NCBI GenBank assembly: GCA_938003565.1
Contig: CALKYB010000282.1
Coordinates: 1-6,501, forward strand
Source: an uncultured bacterium
GTDB lineage: Bacteria > Bdellovibrionota_C > UBA2361 > SZUA-149 > CALKYB01
Direction: 5' to 3'
Length of the DNA: 6,501 nt
The position numbers and the translations under genes are program-made. This document shows positions 1-6,180 of this stretch, piece after piece (position 1 is the first letter of the stretch; every line of letters starts with the position of its first letter). The notes under the pieces were generated by a model. It was not told the origin of the DNA, ran no database searches, and worked only from the letters and a program-made list of their open reading frames with translations.

Positions 1-96
1 TACGCCCATGAGTTCGCCGGACGATATGGTAAAAAGAAAGGACTCGAAACCGTGGGAATAATGCTCAACGGAGAGCTTCAAACCTACTCCGTGTAG
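1..96 (+). CDS. C-terminal end of an unrecognised protein (partial, runs off left edge)
   Basis: The frame is open from the first base and ends at a TAG at 94-96, giving 31 residues that include AHEFAGRYGKKKGLETVG and end in YSV. The residue mix (charged, with Gly and hydrophobic positions interleaved) looks like normal protein. The stop lies 62 bases from the end of phoU on the opposite strand, which is a natural convergent arrangement. I do not recognise the family and give no function. The fragment is short, so an open frame of this length could also arise by chance; the real-looking composition and sensible spacing raise my confidence moderately. Confidence 0.5.
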   Translation, partial: YAHEFAGRYGKKKGLETVGIMLNGELQTYSV

Positions 97-118
97 GGCT
101 ATCCCGGATTTTCAAACT

Positions 119-145
119 TGCGATCTTTCCCTTCCCAACATCGCA
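119..145. repeat. Inverted repeat between convergent gene ends, weak terminator candidate
   Basis: TGCGAT (119-124) and ATCGCA (140-145) form a perfect 6-bp stem around a 15-nt loop, in the gap between the left-edge frame and phoU. The position suits a terminator for the pst operon or for the plus-strand gene. The stem is short, the loop is large, and neither direction has a clear T tract directly after the stem, so intrinsic termination is doubtful. Termination of the pst transcript may instead lie further left or be Rho-dependent. Confidence 0.25.
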
Positions 146-158
146 GAAAAGCTCTAAC

Positions 159-812
159 CTAACTTTGATGCCGGACGATCTCTCCCTCAATCAAATAAAT
201 GACATCCTCAGCAATATTTGAAGTCAAGTCAGCTATTCGCTCCAAATACCTGGAGAGAGAAAGAATCTGCAAAAACTCATTGGCAAGCTCAGGCCGACCT
301 TTGATCTTCTCTTCAATTTTGGGATACATGTTCCGATGACGCTCATCAACTTGATCGTCCTCAACTAAAACTTGTCTTGCCGCATCAATGTCGTGCTCAA
401 TAAGAGAGTTAAGTCCTGAGCTCAGCATTCCCTTAGCGATAACAGACATTTCTCTAATTTCAGGAAACTCATCAGGCAATGAAACCTTGCTTAAACTAAG
501 AGCTCGCTCTGCGATATTCTTTGCCAGATCTGCGATTCGCTCTAGGTCATTGTTAATCTTCATAACAGCTACTACGAATCGAAGATCAATGGCTACAGGC
601 TGATGCAAAGCGAGAATCTTCAAACAATCTTCTTCCAGCTCTACTTCTCTGTCATCAATTTCATCGTCTGTCGCAATTAACTTCTTAGCTAGCTCCAAAT
701 CAGAATTAAAAACCGAGTCAAGAGCATCTGTCAACCTACCTTGGACCTCCTCTCCTAAACCAACAATGGATACTTTTAGTCGATCAGTTTCTTTTAACCA
801 TCGCTTAGACAT
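159..812 (-). CDS. phoU: PhoU, phosphate signalling and transport regulator
   Basis: PhoU is a cytoplasmic protein that connects the Pst transporter to the PhoR sensor kinase and damps Pho regulon expression when phosphate is plentiful. The protein is 217 residues, slightly shorter than typical family members of about 230-240. It shows the family's internal duplication: each half carries a metal-binding helix, LERIADLAKNIAE near residues 90-102 and LERIADLTSNIAE near 190-202, with the ExxxD pairs E91/D95 and E191/D195. The predicted structure is two three-helix bundles without membrane segments. I start it at ATG 812, which overlaps the pstB stop as TAATG and has AAGG 8 nt upstream. An in-frame GTG at 854 would add 14 residues and overlap pstB by 43 nt, which is less likely. 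It is the last gene of the pst operon and ends in TAG. Confidence 0.96.
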   Translation of the reverse strand: MSKRWLKETDRLKVSIVGLGEEVQGRLTDALDSVFNSDLELAKKLIATDDEIDDREVELEEDCLKILALHQPVAIDLRFVVAVMKINNDLERIADLAKNIAERALSLSKVSLPDEFPEIREMSVIAKGMLSSGLNSLIEHDIDAARQVLVEDDQVDERHRNMYPKIEEKIKGRPELANEFLQILSLSRYLERIADLTSNIAEDVIYLIEGEIVRHQS

Positions 813-1579
813 TAGCCAAACCTTCCCGTGATATAGTCCTCTGTTTCCTTGCACTCAGGGCGAGTAAAGATTTGTTTCGTTTTCGCCGTCTCAACTAAAC
901 GTCCCTCCAAAAAGAAACAAGTAAAATCAGATACCCGAGAGGCTTGCTGCATATTGTGAGTAACAATTATAATAGTATAATTCCCTCGAAGCTCAGAGAT
1001 CAAATCTTCAATCCTCGCAGTAGATCTTGGATCCAATGCAGAGGCTGGCTCATCCATCAGGAGCACTTCTGGCTCAACAGCTAGAGCCCTCGCAATACAG
1101 AGGCGCTGCTGTTGCCCCCCAGACAGCTCTAGAGCACTGTCATTTAGACGATCTTTAACTTCCTTCCACAAATCAGCATTCTTCAAACTCGTCTCAACAA
1201 TACCACTCAAAGTTTCTTTATTCTTCTCCCCATGAATTCTCGGTCCATAGGCTATATTCTCGAAGATTGATTTAGGAAAAGGATTAGATCTTTGAAAAAC
1301 CATTCCGACACGTTTACGAAGCAAGGCTAAATCTACTTTTGAGCTGTATATATCAGCCCCATCAACCTCAACTTTTCCCTCCAGCCGACTGCCTGGAATG
1401 TAGTCATTCATCCTGTTGAGTGTTCGAAGAAAAGTAGATTTCCCGCAACCAGAGGGACCAATTAAAGCGGTTACTTTGCCCTTTGTAATATTGGCGTCTA
1501 TTCCAAATAAGGCCTGATTACTGCCATAGTAAAACTTAAGGTCAGTAGTCTTAACTATTCCTTCCGAAGTTTCAGTCAC
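812..1579 (-). CDS. pstB: PstB, phosphate ABC transporter ATPase
   Basis: PstB is the cytoplasmic ATP-hydrolysing subunit that drives phosphate import through PstC and PstA. All nucleotide-binding motifs are intact: Walker A GPSGCGKST at 41-49, Q-loop VFQRSNPFP with Q96, ABC signature LSGGQQQR at 152-159, Walker B and D-loop LLMDEPASALDP at 173-184 with catalytic E177, and the switch histidine H208. The length of 255 residues is close to the 257 of E. coli PstB. NPFP after the Q-loop and the SALDP D-loop are typical of PstB within the ABC superfamily. The start is GTG at 1579, three nt after the pstA stop, with GGAG 9 nt upstream. The last base of its TAA stop is the first base of phoU, so translation of the two is likely coupled. 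Confidence 0.98.
   Translation of the reverse strand: MTETSEGIVKTTDLKFYYGSNQALFGIDANITKGKVTALIGPSGCGKSTFLRTLNRMNDYIPGSRLEGKVEVDGADIYSSKVDLALLRKRVGMVFQRSNPFPKSIFENIAYGPRIHGEKNKETLSGIVETSLKNADLWKEVKDRLNDSALELSGGQQQRLCIARALAVEPEVLLMDEPASALDPRSTARIEDLISELRGNYTIIIVTHNMQQASRVSDFTCFFLEGRLVETAKTKQIFTRPECKETEDYITGRFG
821..824 (-). promoter_or_regulatory. phoU ribosome binding site that fixes its start
   Basis: On the minus strand AAGG sits 8 nt before the ATG at 812, inside the last codons of pstB. It supports the short phoU start and the coupled TAATG junction over the upstream GTG at 854. Confidence 0.6.
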
Positions 1580-1582
1580 AAT

Positions 1583-2431
1583 TTATAGCTCCAGTTTAGT
1601 CTCAAATTTATTCCGAAGCAGAACTGCTACTGCATTCATTGTTAAAAGCATAGTCAAAAGCACTAAAATTGCCGCAGCTGCATTCACATGAAAAGCGACC
1701 TTGGGACGTGAAATCCAGTTAAAAGCCTGAATAGGTAAAACTGTAAACTCAGACATAACACTATCTGGCAGATACGCTACATAAGTCAATGCTCCCATAA
1801 TAACTAAAGGAGCTGTTTCCCCGATAGCTCGTGAGAACGCCAGTATACACCCAGTAAAAATCCCTGGAGAAGCTAAAGGTAGAACATGGTCCTGAACCAC
1901 AGCCCATTTAGATGCACCAAGTGCTCTAGCCCCATCCCTAATCGACTCCGGGACTCGTTTAATTGATTCCCTGGAGGTAAGAATAATAATTGGAAGTATT
2001 AGCAAAGACATTGTCAAAGCCCCGGCAAGTAAACTTCGATCTAGCTTGAAATAACGCACAAAAATTTGTAGTCCCAATATCCCGTAAACTACAGAAGGAA
2101 CCCCAGCCAAATTGGCTATATTGAGTTCAATCATTCGAGAAAACCATGTCTTGGGAGCATACTCCTCTAAATAAATAGCTGCACCAACTCCAAGCGGAAG
2201 ACTAATTAAAGCCACAAGAATCATCAAATAAACACTACCCACTAGAGCAGGTGCGATACCAGCCCGGGCAGCTCTACGAGAAGGAAAGCTAGTTAGAAAC
2301 TGATAATCCAAACGGGATACACCATCTAAAATTAGGTCAGCCATCAACACTAAGAGAAAAAGGACCGTCCCGGTTAATACCGTGAGACATACGGCAAGAA
2401 ACAAATACTCTGAGCTTTTATTTCTAAGCAT
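1583..2431 (-). CDS. pstA: PstA, phosphate ABC transporter permease
   Basis: PstA is one of the two inner-membrane subunits that form the phosphate channel with PstC. The 282-residue protein has about six hydrophobic segments, roughly 8-33, 62-88, 104-127, 134-152, 187-215 and 248-272. The cytoplasmic EAA-type loop that contacts the PstB ATPase is visible at about 161-187, with RDGARALGASKW at its centre and VLPLA after it. ANLAGVPSVVYG near 106-117 and FSRAIGETAPL near 199-209 are recognisable Pst permease signatures; the latter is the PstA form (ETAPL), in contrast to ETM in PstC. A TTG one codon earlier (2434) is also in frame, but the ATG at 2431 is 5 nt from a GAGG and is preferred. It follows pstC with an 8-nt gap and precedes pstB by 3 nt. 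Confidence 0.97.
   Translation of the reverse strand: MLRNKSSEYLFLAVCLTVLTGTVLFLLVLMADLILDGVSRLDYQFLTSFPSRRAARAGIAPALVGSVYLMILVALISLPLGVGAAIYLEEYAPKTWFSRMIELNIANLAGVPSVVYGILGLQIFVRYFKLDRSLLAGALTMSLLILPIIILTSRESIKRVPESIRDGARALGASKWAVVQDHVLPLASPGIFTGCILAFSRAIGETAPLVIMGALTYVAYLPDSVMSEFTVLPIQAFNWISRPKVAFHVNAAAAILVLLTMLLTMNAVAVLLRNKFETKLEL
1589..1592 (-). promoter_or_regulatory. pstB ribosome binding site supporting a GTG start
   Basis: GGAG lies within the last codons of pstA, 9 nt before the GTG at 1579. The placement makes the GTG a credible start; no ATG is found nearby in frame, and the encoded N-terminus aligns in length with other PstB proteins. Confidence 0.55.
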
Positions 2432-2436
2432 CAAAA

Positions 2437-2440
2437 CCTC
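2437..2440 (-). promoter_or_regulatory. pstA ribosome binding site that decides its start
   Basis: GAGG overlaps the last base of the pstC stop codon. It is 5 nt from ATG 2431 but only 2 nt from the alternative TTG at 2434, so it argues for the ATG. Confidence 0.6.
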
Positions 2441-3357
2441 TAGCGAAAGGATAAGGAAAATTTATCTCTAATTTTAAAACTAAGAAAGTTTAAAAATAGA
2501 GTTATTAAAAACAACATACCTCCGACTACAAAAATTGAATAATACTCAACAGAGCCGTGAGGTGTGTCCCCTAAAGAAACTTGGACAATATACGCGGTCA
2601 TCGTAGCAACGGATTCGGTGGGATCAAGACTTAACTTAGGCTGTTGACCGGCAGCTATAGTAACAATCATCGTCTCCCCCACTGCTCGCGACATGGCTAA
2701 AATAAAAGAAGCGACTATACCACCAAGGGCAGAGGGAACTAAGACTCCGAAAATCATTTGCAACTTACTGCTACCCAAAGCATAAGCTCCGTCCTTTAAA
2801 CTCCGTGGCACCGCATACAATGCATCCTCACTTAAGGATGCAACCATCGGCAGAATCATAAAACCCATCATAATACCTGGGCTCAGAGCATTAAAGGCAC
2901 CAAGATCTGGCAATACTTTCTGCAGGTACGGAGTTAAAAAAAGAAGAGCAAAGTACCCGTAAACAACGGTTGGAATTCCAGCAAAGATCTCTAAAATAGG
3001 CTTAACAAAGGAGCGAGTACGAGTTGACGCAAACTCTGAGAGATAAATAGCAATCAACAAACCCAAAGGAAGCGCAACAACCAAAGCAACGGCAGCAACC
3101 AAGAGGGTTCCGTTAATAAGTGGCCAAATACCAAAGTGTTTTTCGTGAAAAAGAGGAGTCCACTCAGTGTCTAAAAAAAACTGCGACAACCTAACTTCAG
3201 AAAAAAAATTCAAGCCTTCAATTGCAATAACCACCACTATCGCAATGGTAACAAAAATCGAGACTGCAGCCGAGAGAAAGAGTGTGCCTGCTATAGCCCT
3301 CTCCTTAATCTCTCTTCTAGCGGTTCGCCGAGAATAAAGCCAGTTGGTGTCAGACAC
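2440..3357 (-). CDS. pstC: PstC, phosphate ABC transporter permease
   Basis: PstC pairs with PstA to form the inner-membrane phosphate channel. The protein has 305 residues and about six hydrophobic segments near 22-47, 80-105, 122-145, 159-177, 207-235 and 272-296, with a positively charged N-terminal tail (RRTARREIKER, 10-20) expected in the cytoplasm. Typical Pst permease landmarks are EIFAGIPTVVYG (123-134), the ATPase-contact loop VPRSLKDGAYALGSSK (183-198) and AMSRAVGETM (221-230). The start is a GTG at 3357, 13 nt after the pstS stop, with only a short AGG (3366-3368) 8 nt upstream, so translation initiation may be modest. Two runs of eight T on the coding strand (3201-3208 and 3173-3180) lie in the early part of the gene. 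The stop is TAG and overlaps the pstA ribosome binding site. Confidence 0.97.
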   Translation of the reverse strand: MSDTNWLYSRRTARREIKERAIAGTLFLSAAVSIFVTIAIVVVIAIEGLNFFSEVRLSQFFLDTEWTPLFHEKHFGIWPLINGTLLVAAVALVVALPLGLLIAIYLSEFASTRTRSFVKPILEIFAGIPTVVYGYFALLFLTPYLQKVLPDLGAFNALSPGIMMGFMILPMVASLSEDALYAVPRSLKDGAYALGSSKLQMIFGVLVPSALGGIVASFILAMSRAVGETMIVTIAAGQQPKLSLDPTESVATMTAYIVQVSLGDTPHGSVEYYSIFVVGGMLFLITLFLNFLSFKIRDKFSLSFR

Positions 3358-3365
3358 TGAAAAAA

Positions 3366-3368
3366 CCT
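3366..3368 (-). promoter_or_regulatory. Weak pstC ribosome binding site
   Basis: A short AGG, 8 nt before the GTG at 3357, lies in the 13-nt pstS-pstC gap and is followed by six T. No long hairpin fits between pstS and pstC, so the strong pstS/pstC expression step seen in some bacteria is not obviously built in here; a poor start codon plus weak site could do the same job (inference). Confidence 0.4.
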
Positions 3369-3370
3369 AG

Positions 3371-4339
3371 CTACTGAATAGACTTTGTCGCAGCCGCAAC
3401 TTGAGCCTTAGCTTTGGCATACTTCTCCTTCTCCAATCTTACATAACCAACTTCTGCAGCTAACTCTCCGGCTTGCTCAAGGTAAAAATTTGCAAAATTT
3501 TTGATCAACTCCTTCTCTAAGGACTTACTGCTGATATAAATAAAGAGTGGACGGGATAAGGGTTTGTAATGACCAGCAATTACAGTTTCAGCACTTGGTT
3601 TAACAGCTCCCTTGCCATTTGAATCATTAGAATCATCAACTGGAAGAGCAGCAACTTTGTCTATATTCTCTTGGTAGTATGCCAAACCGAAGAATCCTAG
3701 GGCATTCTTATTTCCAGCAACACCTTGAACCAAAACATTATCATCTTCACTACTAGTAAAGTCACTGCGACTTGCTTGGGACTTTCCAACCACGACCTCG
3801 GTGAAGTAGTCAAAAGTACCAGAGTCAACTCCGGGGCCAAAAAGCTCAATCTCAGAGTCAGGCCACCCAGCTCTAACATCACTCCACTTGCTAATTTTTC
3901 CCTTCGCTTCAGGAGACCAAAGCTTTTTCAACTCAGCAATAGTAATATCTTTAGCAAAAGAGTTAGATTTGTTAATCACAACCGATATCGCATCGTAGGC
4001 GACTGGAACCTCTATGAAATCAATGCCATTCTCCTTACAGACTTTGGCTTCTTTACCCTTTATTGGACGAGATGCATTTGAAATATCTGTTTCGCCTCTA
4101 CAAAATTTTTTAAATCCACCGCCTGTTCCAGATACCCCAACTGTTACCTTTGCTCCTTTGTTAGCCAAACCAAACTCTTCAGCGACAGCCTCAGTAATGG
4201 GATAAACAGTTGATGAACCATCGATTTTAACCTTCGCCTCGGCAACAAGGTTAGAATTGACAACAAACAAAGCGAGTAGGGAAATTATGTTTAACAAAAT
4301 ATTTCTAGAATTACTTAACCCTGGGAACAAGTCGTACAT
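3371..4339 (-). CDS. pstS: PstS, periplasmic phosphate-binding protein
   Basis: PstS is the substrate-binding protein that captures phosphate in the periplasm and delivers it to PstC/PstA. The 322-residue precursor has a Sec-type signal: hydrophobic core at about 14-28 and a likely cleavage after AEA at residue 35, leaving a mature protein starting KVKIDGSS. Ligand-contact motifs expected of the family are DGSSTVYPIT (40-49), SGTGGGFKKFC (70-80), ETDISNASRP (83-92) and DSGTFDYF (172-179). This pattern matches the widespread PstS family that differs from the E. coli type. C80 and C101 could form a disulphide. An upstream in-frame TTG at 4357 would add six residues, but ATG 4339 has GGAGA 8 nt upstream and gives a normal signal peptide. 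The C-terminus is Ala/Lys-rich. It is the first gene of the pst operon. Confidence 0.97.
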   Translation of the reverse strand: MYDLFPGLSNSRNILLNIISLLALFVVNSNLVAEAKVKIDGSSTVYPITEAVAEEFGLANKGAKVTVGVSGTGGGFKKFCRGETDISNASRPIKGKEAKVCKENGIDFIEVPVAYDAISVVINKSNSFAKDITIAELKKLWSPEAKGKISKWSDVRAGWPDSEIELFGPGVDSGTFDYFTEVVVGKSQASRSDFTSSEDDNVLVQGVAGNKNALGFFGLAYYQENIDKVAALPVDDSNDSNGKGAVKPSAETVIAGHYKPLSRPLFIYISSKSLEKELIKNFANFYLEQAGELAAEVGYVRLEKEKYAKAKAQVAAATKSIQ

Positions 4340-4347
4340 TTCAAATT

Positions 4348-4352
4348 TCTCC
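4348..4352 (-). promoter_or_regulatory. pstS ribosome binding site that decides its start
   Basis: GGAGA is 8 nt before ATG 4339. It lies downstream of the alternative TTG at 4357, which therefore cannot use it. This is the best ribosome binding site of the operon, in keeping with the high amount of binding protein usually needed. Confidence 0.7.
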
Positions 4353-4360
4353 GTCAAAAG

Positions 4361-4396
4361 AGTAATGGATTCAAACTGCAGTTAGATACATGACGT
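4361..4396 (-). promoter_or_regulatory. Candidate PhoB-dependent promoter of pstS
   Basis: On the minus strand, ACGTCAT-GTAT-CTAACTG (4396-4379) resembles a Pho box, two CTGTCAT-like halves with a 4-base spacer. The first half matches 5 of 7 bases and the second only 3 of 7. CATTAC (4367-4362), a poor -10 hexamer, begins 11 nt later, the distance expected when PhoB replaces a -35 element. The position, about 40 nt before the pstS start, is right, but the match is weak and the implied leader would be very short. Confidence 0.25.
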
Positions 4397-4479
4397 CTGG
4401 TTAAACAGATCCCGGACACCATAGATCTAGCAGCATAACCAAGGGCTTACTAGGAAACTGGATTAGAATTGTGTTAGGT

Positions 4480-4510
4480 AAAGGTTAAAGGATACCCACC
4501 TTTAACCTTT
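4480..4510. repeat. Perfect 11-bp inverted repeat over the rho stop codon
   Basis: AAAGGTTAAAG (4480-4490) and CTTTAACCTTT (4500-4510) are exact inverse complements around a 9-nt loop, so an RNA hairpin would form at the end of the rho message and include its TAA stop (4504-4502). It could be a weak terminator, a 3'-end stabiliser or an attenuator before pstS. The stem is AT-rich and no T tract follows on the minus strand, so a classical intrinsic terminator is unlikely. The symmetry itself is seen directly. Confidence 0.6.
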
Positions 4511-5749
4511 CATCATTTCGATAAATTCGGAATTATTTTTAGTGCCTTTCATTTTATCCTTTAGCCATTCCATAGCATCTATAGGATTTAGAGGGGTTAG
4601 CACCTTTCTCAACAACCAAATTCTCTGAAGATTCTCTTCTCCAAGAAGAAGCTCCTCTTTTCGAGTACCGGACTTGTTAATATCTATTGCAGGGAACATT
4701 CTTCTATCAGCAAGTTTGCGATCAAGAACAAGCTCCATATTTCCAGTCCCTTTAAACTCCTCGAAAATCACCTCGTCCATTCTTGAACCAGTCTCAATTA
4801 GAGCAGTTCCAATAATGGTCAAACTTCCGCCTTCCTCAATATTACGAGCAGCACCAAAGAATCTTTTCGGCTTATGCAAAGCATTGGAGTCAACACCACC
4901 CGAGAGAATCTTTCCACTTGGAGGAACAACTGTGTTGTAAGCTCGAGCGAGTCTAGTTACTGAGTCGAGAAGAATTACAACGTCTCGCTTATGCTCAACC
5001 AAACGCTTAGCTTTCTCAATTACCATTTCAGCAACTTGAACATGTCGGGTAGCCTGCTCATCAAACGTAGAGCTAATAACTTCACCGTTAACGTTTCTAG
5101 CCATGTCGGTGACTTCTTCTGGTCTCTCATCAATTAAAAGAACAATCAGCACAACCTCTGGGTTATTGGCTGTGATAGAATTTGCTATCTCTTGCAAAAG
5201 AATTGTTTTACCAGTTCTTGGTGGGGCCGTTATCAATGCTCTTTGACCCATACCAACCGGACAAAGTAAATCCATCACCCGAGTTGAGAGGTTTTCTGGA
5301 TCTCGCTCAAGTTTGAGCATTTTTTCAGGATAAAGAGGCGTTAAGTTATCAAAAAGAATTTTATTCTTTTGAGCATCAACAGCTTCAAAATTAATCTCAT
5401 TAACCTTAAGCAAGGCAAAGTATCTCTCGCCCTCTTTTGGAGGTCGAATCTGACCCTCTACAGTATCTCCAGTGCGGAGATTAAATCTTCTGATTTGAGC
5501 AGGCGAGACATAAATATCATCTGGACCAGGAAGATAGTTATAGTCAGGGGCTCTCAAAAAACCAAAGCCATCTGGCAGGGTTTCTAAAACTCCCGATCCA
5601 TATACTTGACCATCGGAGTCAGCTTGCGCCTCTAGAATAGCAAATATGAGTTCTTGTTTTCTCATACTACTGGCGCCTTCCACCTCAAAGTCAGAGGCAA
5701 GAGTCGCGAGTTCAGTTATGCTACTTTTTTTTAATTCAGCTAAGTTCAT
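4502..5749 (-). CDS. rho: Rho, transcription termination factor
   Basis: Rho is a hexameric RNA-dependent ATPase/helicase that ends transcription at C-rich, unstructured RNA. The 415-residue protein compares with 419 in E. coli. It has the N-terminal helical domain (1-46), the cold-shock-like RNA-binding domain (about 48-118, with GFGFLR 61-66 and DDIYVSPAQIRRF 77-89) and the ATPase core. Key residues are present: Walker A APPRTGKT (175-182), catalytic E208 in DERPEE, Walker B VVILLDS with D262, Q-loop PPSGKILSGG with K280, and arginine finger R363 in SGTRKEE. Walker A reads PPRTGKT where E. coli has PPKAGKT, and the R-loop has GSRMDE where E. coli has GSKMDE; both are conservative. ATG 5749 has GAGG 4 nt upstream. 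A run of eight A occurs at codons 6-9. No trxA or rhoL-like gene is evident upstream. Confidence 0.99.
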   Translation of the reverse strand: MNLAELKKSSITELATLASDFEVEGASSMRKQELIFAILEAQADSDGQVYGSGVLETLPDGFGFLRAPDYNYLPGPDDIYVSPAQIRRFNLRTGDTVEGQIRPPKEGERYFALLKVNEINFEAVDAQKNKILFDNLTPLYPEKMLKLERDPENLSTRVMDLLCPVGMGQRALITAPPRTGKTILLQEIANSITANNPEVVLIVLLIDERPEEVTDMARNVNGEVISSTFDEQATRHVQVAEMVIEKAKRLVEHKRDVVILLDSVTRLARAYNTVVPPSGKILSGGVDSNALHKPKRFFGAARNIEEGGSLTIIGTALIETGSRMDEVIFEEFKGTGNMELVLDRKLADRRMFPAIDINKSGTRKEELLLGEENLQRIWLLRKVLTPLNPIDAMEWLKDKMKGTKNNSEFIEMMKG

Positions 5750-5753
5750 AGTT

Positions 5754-5757
5754 CCTC
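5754..5757 (-). promoter_or_regulatory. rho ribosome binding site
   Basis: GAGG ends 4 nt before ATG 5749. The spacing is on the short side, but the encoded start MNLAELKK matches the start of E. coli Rho (MNLTELKN), so the start is secure. Confidence 0.6.
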
Positions 5758-5831
5758 AGTGTTTTTATCTTGCGCTTTGACCTTCCTCTGAACATTTTTA
5801 ATCTAAGATAAATTTAATAAACTAAAAATTT

Positions 5832-5860
5832 TTGACATTTTGTTTCTGGCTTTAGTTATT
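5832..5860 (+). promoter_or_regulatory. Possible plus-strand promoter diverging from rho
   Basis: A perfect TTGACA (5832-5837) is followed after 17 nt by GTTATT (5855-5860), which matches the -10 consensus at only 3 of 6 positions. If active it would transcribe rightward, away from rho, into a region with hairpins but no clear gene. The AT-rich surroundings make chance matches common. Confidence 0.25.
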
Positions 5861-6073
5861 TGAACCAATTTAATTAAAAACCTTTCTTCCATGCTCAGCG
5901 ATCACAAAAAGTAACTCTCTAACAACCAAGCGAAGTCACATAGAATGTTCAAGCCGAAAATGTAGGTGAATCTCAAACTACAAAAGGATAACTTTTCACC
6001 AAATCAACATGTCGAGAGGAGCAACTCTGCAAGCTAACGATATAATTGAAACGATTAGATAATGGGGTAACAA

Positions 6074-6095
6074 CGAAATAAACTAACTCATTTCG
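6074..6095. repeat. Hairpin 1 of a three-hairpin cluster upstream of rho
   Basis: CGAAAT (6074-6079) and ATTTCG (6090-6095) form a perfect 6-bp stem with a 10-nt loop. It is the weakest of the three adjacent hairpins and on its own could be chance. Confidence 0.4.
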
Positions 6096-6102
6096 CTGTG
6101 AT

Positions 6103-6120
6103 GAGGGTAAAACTACCCTC
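6103..6120. repeat. Hairpin 2, compact GC-containing stem with tetraloop
   Basis: GAGGGTA (6103-6109) and TACCCTC (6114-6120) form a perfect 7-bp stem closed by a 4-nt loop, with a further possible wobble pair outside. It is the most stable small hairpin in the window. No T tract follows in either direction, so it is not an intrinsic terminator; a structured RNA element is more likely. Confidence 0.6.
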
Positions 6121-6129
6121 GGATGACCG

Positions 6130-6142
6130 GAGGATATTCCTC
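6130..6142. repeat. Hairpin 3 of the cluster
   Basis: GAGGA (6130-6134) and TCCTC (6138-6142) pair over a 3-nt loop, 9 nt after hairpin 2. On the plus strand it is followed by six A, on the minus strand by no T run. Confidence 0.4.
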
Positions 6143-6180
6143 GCAAAAAAGAAAGTCAAGAAAAAACTAGAAGCCATGCC

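Noticed and set aside
813..854. Upstream GTG start for phoU adding 14 residues
   Set aside because: It overlaps pstB by 43 nt, while the ATG at 812 forms a TAATG junction with AAGG 8 nt upstream and gives a normal PhoU N-terminus.
3358..3385. Six T after the pstS stop as an intrinsic terminator before pstC
   Set aside because: Only a 3-bp stem can form before the T run, so there is no terminator hairpin.
3725..4081. 118-codon plus-strand frame inside pstS
   Set aside because: It lies wholly antisense to a clear PstS coding sequence, has no family resemblance and is explained as a shadow frame.
4340..4357. Upstream TTG start for pstS adding six residues
   Set aside because: The strong GGAGA lies downstream of this TTG and 8 nt before ATG 4339, and the shorter form has an ordinary signal peptide.
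4674..4940. 88-codon plus-strand frame inside rho
   Set aside because: It is antisense to the highly conserved Rho ATPase core, which accounts for its open frame.
5736..5795. 19-codon minus-strand frame (MFRGRSKRK...) overlapping the rho start, a possible rhoL-like leader peptide
   Set aside because: It has no ribosome binding site, does not resemble E. coli RhoL, and short frames of this size are expected by chance.
5861..5880. Minus-strand GGTTCAAAT resembling a tRNA T-loop
   Set aside because: The flanking bases do not pair as a T stem and no acceptor, D or anticodon arms are found around it.
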